Positions 28,772-37,277 of a DNA stretch of 64,000 nt are shown here, piece after piece (positions within the stretch are counted from its first letter, which is position 1; every line of letters starts with the position of its first letter). The notes under the pieces are model-generated. The model had not been told where the DNA came from and ran no database searches. It saw only the letters and a list, made by a program, of their open reading frames with translations. This DNA comes from an uncultured Pelagibacteraceae bacterium. GTDB taxonomy: Bacteria > Pseudomonadota > Alphaproteobacteria > Pelagibacterales > Pelagibacteraceae. Where the stretch lies: the NCBI GenBank assembly GCA_902625715.1, contig CACOCP010000004.1:43351-107350 (forward strand). The letters are read 5' to 3'. Made by a program: the position numbers and the translations under genes.

Positions 28772-29506
28772 TTAATGGTGTAAATTTAATGCATCATTTA
28801 AATAGATGCAGGTTAATATTGCAAAAACATAAGCTTGAAGAAAAGCAACTAATATCTCCAAACCTGTTAGAGCAACTGAAAAACTTAATGGTAGCCATCC
28901 TCCCACAATCCCAAGACTAACAACAAATCCTCCAAATACTTTCATCATTGTATGACCAGCCATCATGTTTGCAAATAATCTTACTGACAAACTAATTGGT
29001 CTACTTAGATAAGAAATTATTTCTATTACAACAATTAATGGCAAGAGAACCATTGGAACTCCACTTGGCACAAATAATTTTAAGTAACCAAGGCCGTGTT
29101 TAATAAATCCAATAATTGTAACTCCAATAAATATAAAAGCTGCAAGCACAAAAGTAACAATTATGTGACTTGTAACCGTAAATGAATAAGGGATCATCCC
29201 AAACATATTGCAAAATAGGACGAACATAAAAAGTGAAAATATAAATGAAAAATATGGTTTTGCTTTTGTTCCAGCTGTGTCGCTTATCATTTTTGACACA
29301 AACGAATAGGTTAACTCTGCAAGCAATTGTAATTTATCAGGTATTAGTGATTTTTTTTTAGCACCTAAGTTCAAAACTATTAAAATAGCTATTGTGCTAA
29401 TAACCATAAATAAACTTGCATTAGTAAATGAAATATCAACGCTACCTAATTTTATTTCTGGACCAATTCGGTATACATTGAATTGGTTCATTGGGTTTGC
29501 TGCCAT
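28772..29506 (-). CDS. atpB: ATP synthase F0 subunit a
   Basis: Stator channel subunit of 244 residues that forms the proton half-channels. Hydrophobic segments cover most of the protein. The functional arginine is in the SLSVRLFANMMAGH segment (about residues 170-183), and ALTGLEILVAFLQAYVFAILTCIYL is the conserved last helix. It lies between atpI and atpE in the usual alphaproteobacterial F0 order. Confidence 0.95.
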   Translation of the reverse strand: MAANPMNQFNVYRIGPEIKLGSVDISFTNASLFMVISTIAILIVLNLGAKKKSLIPDKLQLLAELTYSFVSKMISDTAGTKAKPYFSFIFSLFMFVLFCNMFGMIPYSFTVTSHIIVTFVLAAFIFIGVTIIGFIKHGLGYLKLFVPSGVPMVLLPLIVVIEIISYLSRPISLSVRLFANMMAGHTMMKVFGGFVVSLGIVGGWLPLSFSVALTGLEILVAFLQAYVFAILTCIYLNDALNLHH

Positions 29507-29513
29507 TAGTAAT

Positions 29514-29789
29514 CTACTTTTGCATTTTTTTTGCGGTTTTAACCACGTTCATAATTCCTGCAGCCACCCCTACAAAAAAAAATATTAAAATTAACCAGGG
29601 CTTAGTACCAAACCAATTGTCTAAAATAAACCCAATTATTGTCCCAACAGCTACAGCAGATACTAATTCTGTGCTCATTTTGAACGCTGTTCCCATACTA
29701 GAGCTAGATTTTTGGTCTTTTTGATCTTTATGAACTTCTGCTTTATTTTTTGCAATTTTTAAGCGAGATTTGATTTCATCATCTGGCAT
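29514..29789 (-). CDS. atpI: ATP synthase F0 accessory subunit I (AtpI/AtpQ-like)
   Basis: A 91-residue protein with a charged N-terminal half and two C-terminal hydrophobic segments: STELVSAVAVGTIIGFILDNWFG and LILIFFFVGVAAGIMNV. This GxxxDxxxG-like helix pair is the AtpI/AtpZ pattern, involved in assembly or Mg2+ supply of F0. Located 5 bases after smc and 7 bases before atpB. F1 genes are not in the window, as expected for Alphaproteobacteria, where F0 and F1 are separate. Confidence 0.85.
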   Translation of the reverse strand: MPDDEIKSRLKIAKNKAEVHKDQKDQKSSSSMGTAFKMSTELVSAVAVGTIIGFILDNWFGTKPWLILIFFFVGVAAGIMNVVKTAKKMQK

Positions 29790-29794
29790 TTGAT

Positions 29795-32368
29795 TTAAGC
29801 AACCATGCTCTCGGCTTTTTGAAGATCAACAGCAACTAGCTGGCTAATCCCTTTTTCTGGCATTGTAACTCCGTAAAGTCTGTCCATCTTTGACATTGTT
29901 AAAGCATGATGGGTAACAATTATAAATCTTGTTGATGTTATTTTAGTTAACTCAGTTAACAAATTACAAAATCTTGTAACGTTAGCATCATCAAGAGGCG
30001 CATCAACTTCATCCAGGACACATATTGGCGAGGGGTTAGTTAAGAATACTGCAAAAATTAAAGACAGAGCTGTTAAAGCTTGTTCCCCTCCTGATAACAA
30101 AGTAATTGATTGAAGTCTTTTACCAGGAGGACTAACTAACATTTCTAGCCCAGCATCTAACGGATCATCAGAATCAACAAGCTCAAGTTTTGCATTTCCA
30201 CCATTAAATAATTTAGTATAAACTTCATTAAACTTTCTATTAACTTTTTCAAAAGCCTCAAGTAATCTCTCTCTTCCTTTCTGATTAAGCTCAGAAATAC
30301 TTTCCTTTAGTTTGATTATAGCGGTCACAAGATCTTGTCTGTCTTTTTCCATTTTTTTTATTTCTACTTCATACTTTGAAGTTTCTTCGTCAGCTCTTAA
30401 ATTTACCGATCCTAATTTCTCCCTTTGCCTTTTTTTCTCATCAAGCAACTCTTCTTGTGTAACTACATCAGGAAATTCAACTTCTTTTTCTAAATTTGAA
30501 AATTCTAACAATTTTTCTTCACCTAGATTTAATTCTGCATTTACTCTTTCTAGTAAATCACTTCTTCTCTTACTCAAACCATCTATAGTAGCACCTGAAC
30601 TAGCTTTTCTCTCTCTGATCTCAATAGAATTTTCTTTGGTATCTTTTAATTCATTACTTAATTTTAATATTTTATCATCAATTTCTTCAATGATAGTCTC
30701 ATTTTCATTTTGTTCCTTTTCTGAAATTCTTAAACTTTCAGAAATCTGTCCTTTTTTCTCTGCTTGCAGTTGGGGCTGTTTTTCAAGATCATTCAATTTT
30801 AATGTTTGTTTATTTTTTCTATCATTTAATTCCTTCACCATTTTTTCAGAATTAGTTAATAGATTTTTCCAACTTCCAATTTCTAGATCTATCTTTTGAA
30901 TTCTTTCATTTCTTTTAAGAGACTCTTTTTTAATATTTTGGTTATTGCTATAAATATCTGCATATTTTTCTTGAAGTTCTTTAATTATTTCATTTGTTGC
31001 GTTCAATACTGTGATTTTATCACCACCCTCTGCTTCTTTAATCTTTATATTTAAATAAGATAAGTTCTCTTTACATTCATCCAAAACTTTTAAGGCAGCA
31101 GAATTATTTTGTTCATTTATTAAATTTTTTGCAGCTACTATCTGATCAATAATATTATTAATTTGTTCAATATTCTTCTTTAAATTTTCTGAGCTAAATG
31201 TATCTAAAATTCTATCTACTTTATCTTGTTCTCTTTTCAAATTTTCTTTTGCAACATCTAGATCTTGATTAGATAATTTTTCAGTTTCGTAATACTTGGA
31301 ATCTATTTCTATTAACTCGCCTTTTTCTTCTTTAAGTCTTTTTTCATTTGAGTTTGCATCAATTATAATACTTTTTTCCCTATCAATATCTTCATCGATC
31401 ATTCTTAGTGAATTTTTTATAGACTTTATTTCTTCTTCAATTCTCTCATTTTCTTCATCAAGACTTTTCAATTCTAAATTAAGCCTCTGAATTTTCGATA
31501 GATTTTCAATGTTTCTTTCTTTGATTGGTGTTACCTTGTTAGTTTCATCTGTAATTCTTTTTTCTAAATTTTCTAACTGTGAATTAAACTCTTTAACTTG
31601 ATCTTCCGCCTCAGTATTTATTTCATTTTCTAGTTTTATTTCATGATCAATCTCTTTAAGTTTTAAATAATATAGACCTGCCTCAACTTTTTTAATTTCC
31701 TCAGATACTGATTTATATTTTGCTGCCTCTTCTGCTTGCTTTTGCAAATTTGCAAGCTGTCTTTCTTGTTGTCTTCTCAATTCGTCCGCTCTTTTCAAGT
31801 TATTCTCTGCTGCACTTAATCTAAGTTCTGCCTCGTGCCTTCTAACGTGTAAACCTGCAATTCCTGCTGCTTCCTCTAGTATTGCTCTTCTGTCAGCAGG
31901 TTTTGCTGTTACCAAAGCTCCAATTCTACCTTGGCTAATTAAAGATGGTGAATGTGCTCCAGTAGATAAATCTGCAAAAAACATTTGCGCATCTTTTGCT
32001 CTAACTTCTTTATTATTTATGTAAAATTTCGATCCTTTATCTTTTTCAATTTTTCTTCTGATTTCTATTTCATCAAGCTCATTGTATTGTATTGGTCCGT
32101 CTTTATTTTCATTGCTCAACGCAATAGATACTTCTGCAATATTTTTTGATGGTTTATTAGATGTTCCAGAAAATATAACATCTTCCATCCCAGAGCCTCT
32201 CATACTTTTTGCTGATGTTTCTCCCATACACCATCTTAAAGATTCAACAATATTTGATTTTCCACAACCATTTGGACCAACGATACCTGTCAAACCTTCT
32301 TCAATAAGAAAGTTAGTTTTTTCAGCGAATGATTTAAATCCAGTAAGCTGGATTTTTTTAAATTCCAT
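29795..32368 (-). CDS. smc: SMC-family chromosome segregation ATPase, short form
   Basis: Condensin-type ATPase. The N-terminal head has Walker A GPNGCGKSN (31-39) and the RIGALVTAKPADRRAILEEAAG stretch. The C-terminal head has SVNLRADEE, the signature LLSGGEQAL and Walker B ICVLDEVDAPLDD, so both ATPase halves are intact. At 857 residues it is about 300 shorter than ordinary SMC (about 1150-1190). The middle is charged coiled coil, and I see no recognisable glycine-rich hinge domain and no CxxC zinc hook. It precedes the ATP synthase F0 genes. Confidence 0.9.
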   Translation of the reverse strand: MEFKKIQLTGFKSFAEKTNFLIEEGLTGIVGPNGCGKSNIVESLRWCMGETSAKSMRGSGMEDVIFSGTSNKPSKNIAEVSIALSNENKDGPIQYNELDEIEIRRKIEKDKGSKFYINNKEVRAKDAQMFFADLSTGAHSPSLISQGRIGALVTAKPADRRAILEEAAGIAGLHVRRHEAELRLSAAENNLKRADELRRQQERQLANLQKQAEEAAKYKSVSEEIKKVEAGLYYLKLKEIDHEIKLENEINTEAEDQVKEFNSQLENLEKRITDETNKVTPIKERNIENLSKIQRLNLELKSLDEENERIEEEIKSIKNSLRMIDEDIDREKSIIIDANSNEKRLKEEKGELIEIDSKYYETEKLSNQDLDVAKENLKREQDKVDRILDTFSSENLKKNIEQINNIIDQIVAAKNLINEQNNSAALKVLDECKENLSYLNIKIKEAEGGDKITVLNATNEIIKELQEKYADIYSNNQNIKKESLKRNERIQKIDLEIGSWKNLLTNSEKMVKELNDRKNKQTLKLNDLEKQPQLQAEKKGQISESLRISEKEQNENETIIEEIDDKILKLSNELKDTKENSIEIRERKASSGATIDGLSKRRSDLLERVNAELNLGEEKLLEFSNLEKEVEFPDVVTQEELLDEKKRQREKLGSVNLRADEETSKYEVEIKKMEKDRQDLVTAIIKLKESISELNQKGRERLLEAFEKVNRKFNEVYTKLFNGGNAKLELVDSDDPLDAGLEMLVSPPGKRLQSITLLSGGEQALTALSLIFAVFLTNPSPICVLDEVDAPLDDANVTRFCNLLTELTKITSTRFIIVTHHALTMSKMDRLYGVTMPEKGISQLVAVDLQKAESMVA

Positions 32369-32376
32369 TCGCTAAC

Positions 32377-32955
32377 TTATATCAGTTTTTCTATGTATTT
32401 TTTTAATTTTTTATAGTCTGTTGGATTATCAAACTTTTTACCGTTAATTATTAGAGTAGGAGTTGCTTTAACTTTATATTTTTTTACACCATTGATTCGG
32501 TCTTCAAGTATATGATCTTCTACAGATTTATCAGCTAAACAACTCTCAATATCTATTTTGAAACTTGAATTCTCTACAAGCTCTTTAATGTTTTTGTTTG
32601 CATCATCAATTGAACCACCTCTTACCCATTCACCTTGTTTCTCATAGAGAAAGTGCAAGACTTCAGAATTCCCGTCTTTTTTGCAATGAGCAATTTTTGC
32701 TGCATTAAATGCTGCGATATCTAAAGGAAAATTTTTATATTCAATTGAAACAAAACCTTTATCAATAAACTCTTTCTTTAATTCTGGATAAATTTTCTTA
32801 TGGAAGTTTGCACAAAAACCGCAGGTTAAAGATTCAAATACTACTAACTTGACTTTTGCATCAACATTTCCATCAATTATTGGTTTTACATCAGAACTAG
32901 AGATATTAGGGAATAAAAAGAATGATAATAAAAAGGTTAATAAAATTTTTTTCAT
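32377..32955 (-). CDS. DsbA-family periplasmic thiol oxidoreductase
   Basis: Predicted secreted thioredoxin-fold protein of 192 residues. A signal peptide (MKKILLTFLLSFFLFPNISS) precedes the active site CGFC (45-48) in FESLTCGFCANFH. The cis-proline loop is KATPTLIINGK near residue 165. It resembles the DsbA/DsbG-like Thioredoxin_4 group and probably oxidises or isomerises periplasmic disulfides. It overlaps dciA by 4 bases and is followed 8 bases later by smc. Confidence 0.85.
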   Translation of the reverse strand: MKKILLTFLLSFFLFPNISSSDVKPIIDGNVDAKVKLVVFESLTCGFCANFHKKIYPELKKEFIDKGFVSIEYKNFPLDIAAFNAAKIAHCKKDGNSEVLHFLYEKQGEWVRGGSIDDANKNIKELVENSSFKIDIESCLADKSVEDHILEDRINGVKKYKVKATPTLIINGKKFDNPTDYKKLKKYIEKLI

Positions 32956-33434
32956 TTTTTTTTGTATAAATTGCTTAACTCAATCAAAGAGTTTCTAATT
33001 TTTTCATTTTTAATATTACTTATGTCTTTTATGTGTTTGTTTTTTGTCGCATAATCAGTGCTTTTTTTGAGCTTTTTTTCCAAAAATCCCTCAAATGTAT
33101 TTAGTTTTATAGTTTGAACAACTTCATATCCAAAGAATGCATTCATTTTTTTTATGATTTCATTTTTAGAATATTCTAAATTCACTTCAGACCCTCTTTT
33201 AACCATTATAGTCAAACAACTATTTTTTACCTTATTAGATCCCTTAAATGATTTTGGATAACATTCTTTAAATAATTCTTTACCAACTATATATTTCCAA
33301 TTATCAAGAGTTTTATTATAAACATCCCCTTTTTTATTAAGAATTCTTTTTGCCTCTGTGGGTAAAGTATCCTTAAAAGATCTTAAACCTTGAATGAATT
33401 TATATCTCTGCTTAGTATTATATTTAATATTCAT
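32952..33434 (-). CDS. DciA-like protein (DUF721)
   Basis: A 160-residue protein that fits DUF721/DciA by eye: the WKYIVGKELFKECYPKSF segment and the LTIMVKRGSEVNLEYSKNEIIKKMNAFFG stretch are the usual core. DciA proteins interact with the replicative helicase in bacteria without DnaC. I use ATG 33434; a TTG four codons upstream would run into mutY. The ATG directly abuts the divergent mutY ATG. Confidence 0.75.
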   Translation of the reverse strand: MNIKYNTKQRYKFIQGLRSFKDTLPTEAKRILNKKGDVYNKTLDNWKYIVGKELFKECYPKSFKGSNKVKNSCLTIMVKRGSEVNLEYSKNEIIKKMNAFFGYEVVQTIKLNTFEGFLEKKLKKSTDYATKNKHIKDISNIKNEKIRNSLIELSNLYKKK

Positions 33435-33437
33435 ATG
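33432..33437. other. CATATG: two divergent start codons with no spacer
   Basis: CAT (33432-33434) is the minus-strand start of the dciA-like gene and ATG (33435-33437) is the plus-strand start of mutY. No base separates the two coding regions, so each promoter must lie inside the other gene or produce leaderless mRNA. Confidence 0.8.
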
Positions 33438-34421
33438 ATAAATCAAAACATACCAAAAAAAATTCTATATTGGTATGATAATAATAAAAGAACCTTACCT
33501 TGGAGAAAAAAAGTTTCGAAAAAAAAACAAAACTATTTTACTCTTGTAAGTGAATTTATGCTTCAACAAACACAGGTTAAAACTGTTATTCCTTATTTTG
33601 AAAAGTTCATTAAAGAATTTCCAAATTTAAAATTATTAGCTGAGTCAAGTGATCACAAAATTTTAAAAAACTGGGAAGGACTTGGGTATTATTCTAGAGC
33701 AAGAAATTTGAAAAAAACTGCTATAAAACTATTAAAGGATTTTAAAGGTGAGTTGCCAGAAGATATTGAAACACTTAAATCTCTTCCAGGAATCGGTGAG
33801 TATACTTCTAGATCAATTTTAGCAATTGCACATAATAAGCCTTATATTCCAATGGATGGAAACGTTGAAAGAATACTAAAAAGAGTTTTTTTACTTAAAA
33901 CAGATTATGAAATATCAAAAGAAAACTTAAATAAAAAAAAATCTTTTTTTGGATTTTCAAAAAGATCAAGTGATTATGCACAAGCAATCATGGAGATAGG
34001 AGCATTAATTTGTAAACCTCCATTACCATATTGCATTCACTGTCCACTTACACAAAATTGTAAGGCTTACAAAAAAAAAGATTTTTTAATCAAATCTAAA
34101 AATAAATTTAACAAAATAAAATACTTTGAAGCAAATGTTAATAAATATAAAAATAATTATTTATTAATAAAAAATAAAAAATTCAATTTTTTAAAAAATT
34201 TGATCATTTTTCCGATGATAGAAATAGATGAGAATAAATTTGAAAATTCAACTCAAAAAAAAATAAATGTAAAAATGTCAAACATGGATATGAAAATTAT
34301 TATTAACAAAAATACAAAAGTTAAAAAAACAAATAACAGTATAATTTTGGATAAAGAAAGTATTAAAAACTATATTTTACCTTCATTTACAAAAAAAATA
34401 TTAAATTCAGTATCACAATAA
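33435..34421 (+). CDS. mutY: A/G-specific adenine DNA glycosylase
   Basis: Removes adenine mispaired with 8-oxoguanine. The 328-residue protein starts at ATG 33435 (MINQNIPKKILYWYDNNKRT). It has catalytic Glu40 (SEFMLQQTQ), the helix-hairpin-helix LPGIGEYTSRS, catalytic Asp141 (PMDGNVERI) and a [4Fe-4S] loop with Cys193, 200, 203 and 209. The C-terminal part is short and lysine-rich, with only a poorly preserved NUDIX-like domain. Confidence 0.92.
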   Translation: MINQNIPKKILYWYDNNKRTLPWRKKVSKKKQNYFTLVSEFMLQQTQVKTVIPYFEKFIKEFPNLKLLAESSDHKILKNWEGLGYYSRARNLKKTAIKLLKDFKGELPEDIETLKSLPGIGEYTSRSILAIAHNKPYIPMDGNVERILKRVFLLKTDYEISKENLNKKKSFFGFSKRSSDYAQAIMEIGALICKPPLPYCIHCPLTQNCKAYKKKDFLIKSKNKFNKIKYFEANVNKYKNNYLLIKNKKFNFLKNLIIFPMIEIDENKFENSTQKKINVKMSNMDMKIIINKNTKVKKTNNSIILDKESIKNYILPSFTKKILNSVSQ

Positions 34422-34422
34422 A

Positions 34423-35556
34423 ATGAAAAGTATTGCAATAATTGGATCTGGGATTTCTGGTCTTTTTCTCGCAAATCTTTTAGAAAACAATACCTCTTTT
34501 TCTTATAAAATTTTTGAAAAAAAAGCCTCATTAGATTTAAGTGATGGTTATGGGATACAGTTATCAGTTAACAGCATTAATCTTCTAAATAAAATTGGTT
34601 TTAAAACAATTAATGCGAGCGAAGTATTTTTTCCAAAAAAAGTTAATTTCTTTGATGCAAAAGTGTTAGAAAAGATATGTGATATTGATTTATCTCAATT
34701 TAACTTCGAGAATAACAGATACACAACATTAAAAAGATCAAAATTAATAGAATTTTTATTAAGTAATATTTCAAAAAATAAAATCATTTTTAACTCGGAT
34801 CTCATCGATGTTGAGGAATATGAGAAATTGAAATTATCTTTCAGCGATAATCGCAAAGAGGAATTTGATTATATAGTTGCAGCTGATGGAGTTTATTCTA
34901 GAACAAAAGAAATTTTATTTAAAAAAGAGGGTACACCAAAGTATTTTAATTCAATTGCGCTAAGAGGGAATATTCAGAACTTCGAAAATTTAGATATTTC
35001 CCTATATCTAGGGCCAAATTTTCACTTTGTAATTTATCCTATCAATCAAAATAACGAATTTAATTTTATATCTATAGTAAGGAAAAAACTCATTGAATCT
35101 GAGATTACAAATAGAGATCTATTTAAAGACAAAAGTTTTATAAATAATTTAATGAGCCAGATTTCTTCAAAATCGGATTTAAATTTAACTGAGTTAGTAA
35201 ATGAAGTTAAATGCTTTCCGATTTTTGTGAGTAAAAAAATTAAAATACCTAGTAATAAAAATATTTTTTTAATGGGAGATGCTTTCTTTTCATTTCCACC
35301 CTCTTTTGCTCAGGGAGCATCACAATCAATTGAGTCTGCAAATGATCTTTTCAATGATTTAAATAATAATTTATCAAATTATTATAAAAAAAGAGCTTTA
35401 AAGACGAAACAGATTAATTCTAGATCTTCTATTAATCACTATGCGTTCCATATTTCAAATCCTGTAAGCGTTTTTTTTAGAAATATTTTTCTTAAATATC
35501 TCTCTAAAAATAAAAGTTTTTTAGAAAATTATTTGGGTAAAATTTATAAGAATTAA
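34423..35556 (+). CDS. FAD-dependent monooxygenase of the UbiH/salicylate hydroxylase class
   Basis: Flavoprotein hydroxylase of 377 residues. The N-terminal fold is AIIGSGISGLFLANLL, and the second FAD motif FLMGDAFFSFPPSFAQGASQSIE replaces the usual GDAAH histidine with Phe. This places it in the class A monooxygenases, which include ubiquinone hydroxylases (UbiH, UbiF, UbiI) and aromatic hydroxylases. Substrate unknown. It follows mutY by 1 base and shares a TTAA stop with the convergent ccrM. Confidence 0.7.
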   Translation: MKSIAIIGSGISGLFLANLLENNTSFSYKIFEKKASLDLSDGYGIQLSVNSINLLNKIGFKTINASEVFFPKKVNFFDAKVLEKICDIDLSQFNFENNRYTTLKRSKLIEFLLSNISKNKIIFNSDLIDVEEYEKLKLSFSDNRKEEFDYIVAADGVYSRTKEILFKKEGTPKYFNSIALRGNIQNFENLDISLYLGPNFHFVIYPINQNNEFNFISIVRKKLIESEITNRDLFKDKSFINNLMSQISSKSDLNLTELVNEVKCFPIFVSKKIKIPSNKNIFLMGDAFFSFPPSFAQGASQSIESANDLFNDLNNNLSNYYKKRALKTKQINSRSSINHYAFHISNPVSVFFRNIFLKYLSKNKSFLENYLGKIYKN

Positions 35557-36626
35557 GCTTTTGACCGTAGACGTTGCCTAAGTTCATCAATAGGCTTTAA
35601 ACTATTTCCTACTTGATAATGCCAATAGGTCCAACCATTACAGCTTTCTGCGCCTAATATCTGAGCAGCAACTTTGTGAATAGATCCCTCGTTCTCTTTA
35701 TGCTTAATGCTTCCATCAATCATAACTTTTGCAAATACTTTCTTTTTTTGGTCGTAAATTTCCGTACCAGGCTTAATAACACCTAATTCAATTAACGAAC
35801 CAAAGGGTACCCTCGGCTTTGATTTATTATTCTGAAGTGTATCTAAATATTCGTCCTTGATAATTTTAGTATTTTTTATCCGTTTGTTTGCAGCTTCAAA
35901 ATATTTTTTTTCTTTTTCTATTCCAAAATAATATCTTCCTAGTTTTTTTGAAACCACAGCTGTCGTACCTGATCCTAAAAAAGGATCTAAAATAAAATCA
36001 TTTTTATTTGTAGAGGCTAATACTACCCTATGTAGTAAAGCTTCTGGTTTTTGAGTAGAATGTACTTTCGTCCCATTATCTTTTAATCTTTCTTTACCGT
36101 TACATATTGGTAAATTCCATGTGGATCTCATTTGTAAATCATCGTTAAATGACTTCATTGATTGATAATTAAAAGTGTATTTTGACTTTTTACTTTTAGA
36201 TGCCCAAATCAATGTTTCGTGAGCATTAGTAAACCTGGTACCTCGGAAGTTTGGCATAGGGTTATTTTTATTCCAGATTACATCATTTAAAATCCAGAAA
36301 CCAAGATCCTGAATTATTTTTCCTACTCTAAAAATATTATGATAACTGCCTATGACCCAAATAGACCCATCTTTTTTTAATATTCTATTTGATTGCTCAA
36401 GCCATTCGTATGTAAAAGCGTCATATGATTTGAAACTCTCAAATTGATCCCATTTATCATCCACGGCATTTACTCTAGATCTGTCTGGTCTAATTAAACT
36501 GTTTTGTAATTGTAAATTATAAGGTGGATCTGCAAAAATTAGATCAAATGTTTCATCAGGAATTTTTTTTAATTCTTTTAGACTGTCCCCATTAATAATT
36601 TTATTATGTAAATTTTTAATTACCAT
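35553..36626 (-). CDS. ccrM: cell-cycle GANTC adenine DNA methyltransferase CcrM
   Basis: Orphan methyltransferase expected to modify adenine in GANTC. From ATG 36626 the protein has 357 residues and tracks CcrM closely: FADPPYNLQL (31-40), AVDDKWDQFESF, VIGSYHNIFRVG, NPMPNFRGTRF, HETLIWASKSK, FLGSGTTAV, and the CcrM-specific C-terminal domain ending CNGWTYWHYQ. No restriction enzyme gene is nearby. A further in-frame start 14 codons upstream would include the promoter and is rejected. Confidence 0.96.
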   Translation of the reverse strand: MVIKNLHNKIINGDSLKELKKIPDETFDLIFADPPYNLQLQNSLIRPDRSRVNAVDDKWDQFESFKSYDAFTYEWLEQSNRILKKDGSIWVIGSYHNIFRVGKIIQDLGFWILNDVIWNKNNPMPNFRGTRFTNAHETLIWASKSKKSKYTFNYQSMKSFNDDLQMRSTWNLPICNGKERLKDNGTKVHSTQKPEALLHRVVLASTNKNDFILDPFLGSGTTAVVSKKLGRYYFGIEKEKKYFEAANKRIKNTKIIKDEYLDTLQNNKSKPRVPFGSLIELGVIKPGTEIYDQKKKVFAKVMIDGSIKHKENEGSIHKVAAQILGAESCNGWTYWHYQVGNSLKPIDELRQRLRSKA

Positions 36627-36639
36627 TTTTAAAAAAGTA

Positions 36640-36668
36640 ATTAGACTCCAGGGCAGATTCTGCGTCAA
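36640..36668 (-). promoter_or_regulatory. sigma70-type ccrM promoter overlapping GANTC sites
   Basis: On the minus strand, TTGACG (36663-36668) and TCTAAT (36640-36645) are separated by exactly 17 bases. Initiation would fall near 36633, leaving about 6-7 bases before the ATG. One GANTC site (36656-36660) lies in the spacer and another (36644-36648) covers the first two bases of the -10 box. Further GANTC sites lie at 36688-36692 and 36716-36720. Confidence 0.7.
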
Positions 36669-36707
36669 CCAGAGATTGAAAAAAATAGACTCTACTTGTT
36701 GTAATTT

Positions 36708-37277
36708 TTAGTTGGGACTCAATATGTTGTGTATAGGCCTAAAGTTTTTTCGATGATGCTTCGTTATACCAAATTTCTTAATGGCCTTTAGATGTTCTTT
36801 AGTTCCATATCCTGCATTTTTTTCCCAAGCATATTCTCTAAATTTTTTTGACATATTTGTAATTAGCCGATCCCTTGCAACTTTAGCAATTATTGAAGCT
36901 GCCGATATTTCAGATATTTTTTGATCTCCCTTAATTACACACTTAACTTTATAACCTTTAATTTCTGGTAATTTATTTCCATCAATCAATGTTGATGTAG
37001 GCTTAATTTTAAGTTTTTTAATCGATCTTTTCATAGCTAGTAAAGATGCATTTAAAATATTCAATTTCTCAATCTCTTTTAAAGATGCAGATCCAATGCT
37101 CCAGATAGAGTTTTTTTTAATATATTTTTCTAAAATATTCCTTTTTTCTTTTGAAAGTTTTTTAGAATCTTTGATCTTACTTTTATCTATATTTTTTTTA
37201 AATATTACTGCAGCAGCATATACTGGGCCAACTAAACTTCCTCTTCCAACCTCATCAACTCCAGCTACCTTTTTCAT
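36708..37277 (-). CDS. rnhB: ribonuclease HII
   Basis: Removes ribonucleotides from DNA and RNA-DNA hybrids. The 189-residue protein has catalytic Asp8 and Glu9 in GVDEVGRGSLVGPV, an STLIDGNKLP Asp, and SAASIIAKVARDR with the fourth acid. Its ATG overlaps the stop of the 44-residue upstream gene by 1 base (TAATG), so it is likely translated from the udg-small gene-rnhB transcript. Confidence 0.93.
   Translation of the reverse strand: MKKVAGVDEVGRGSLVGPVYAAAVIFKKNIDKSKIKDSKKLSKEKRNILEKYIKKNSIWSIGSASLKEIEKLNILNASLLAMKRSIKKLKIKPTSTLIDGNKLPEIKGYKVKCVIKGDQKISEISAASIIAKVARDRLITNMSKKFREYAWEKNAGYGTKEHLKAIKKFGITKHHRKNFRPIHNILSPN

Noticed and set aside
30312..30899. Long plus-strand open frame opposite smc (195 codons)
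   Set aside because: Ser/Phe-rich shadow of a Lys/Glu-rich coiled coil read on the other strand; no family features.
34423..35556. Assignment as UbiH/UbiI ubiquinone hydroxylase
   Set aside because: The second FAD motif lacks the usual His and no pathway neighbour adjoins it; left as class A monooxygenase of unknown substrate.
35553..36626. ccrM as half of a restriction-modification system
   Set aside because: Neighbours are mutY, an FAD monooxygenase and rnhB; no endonuclease gene is present and the C-terminal domain is that of CcrM.
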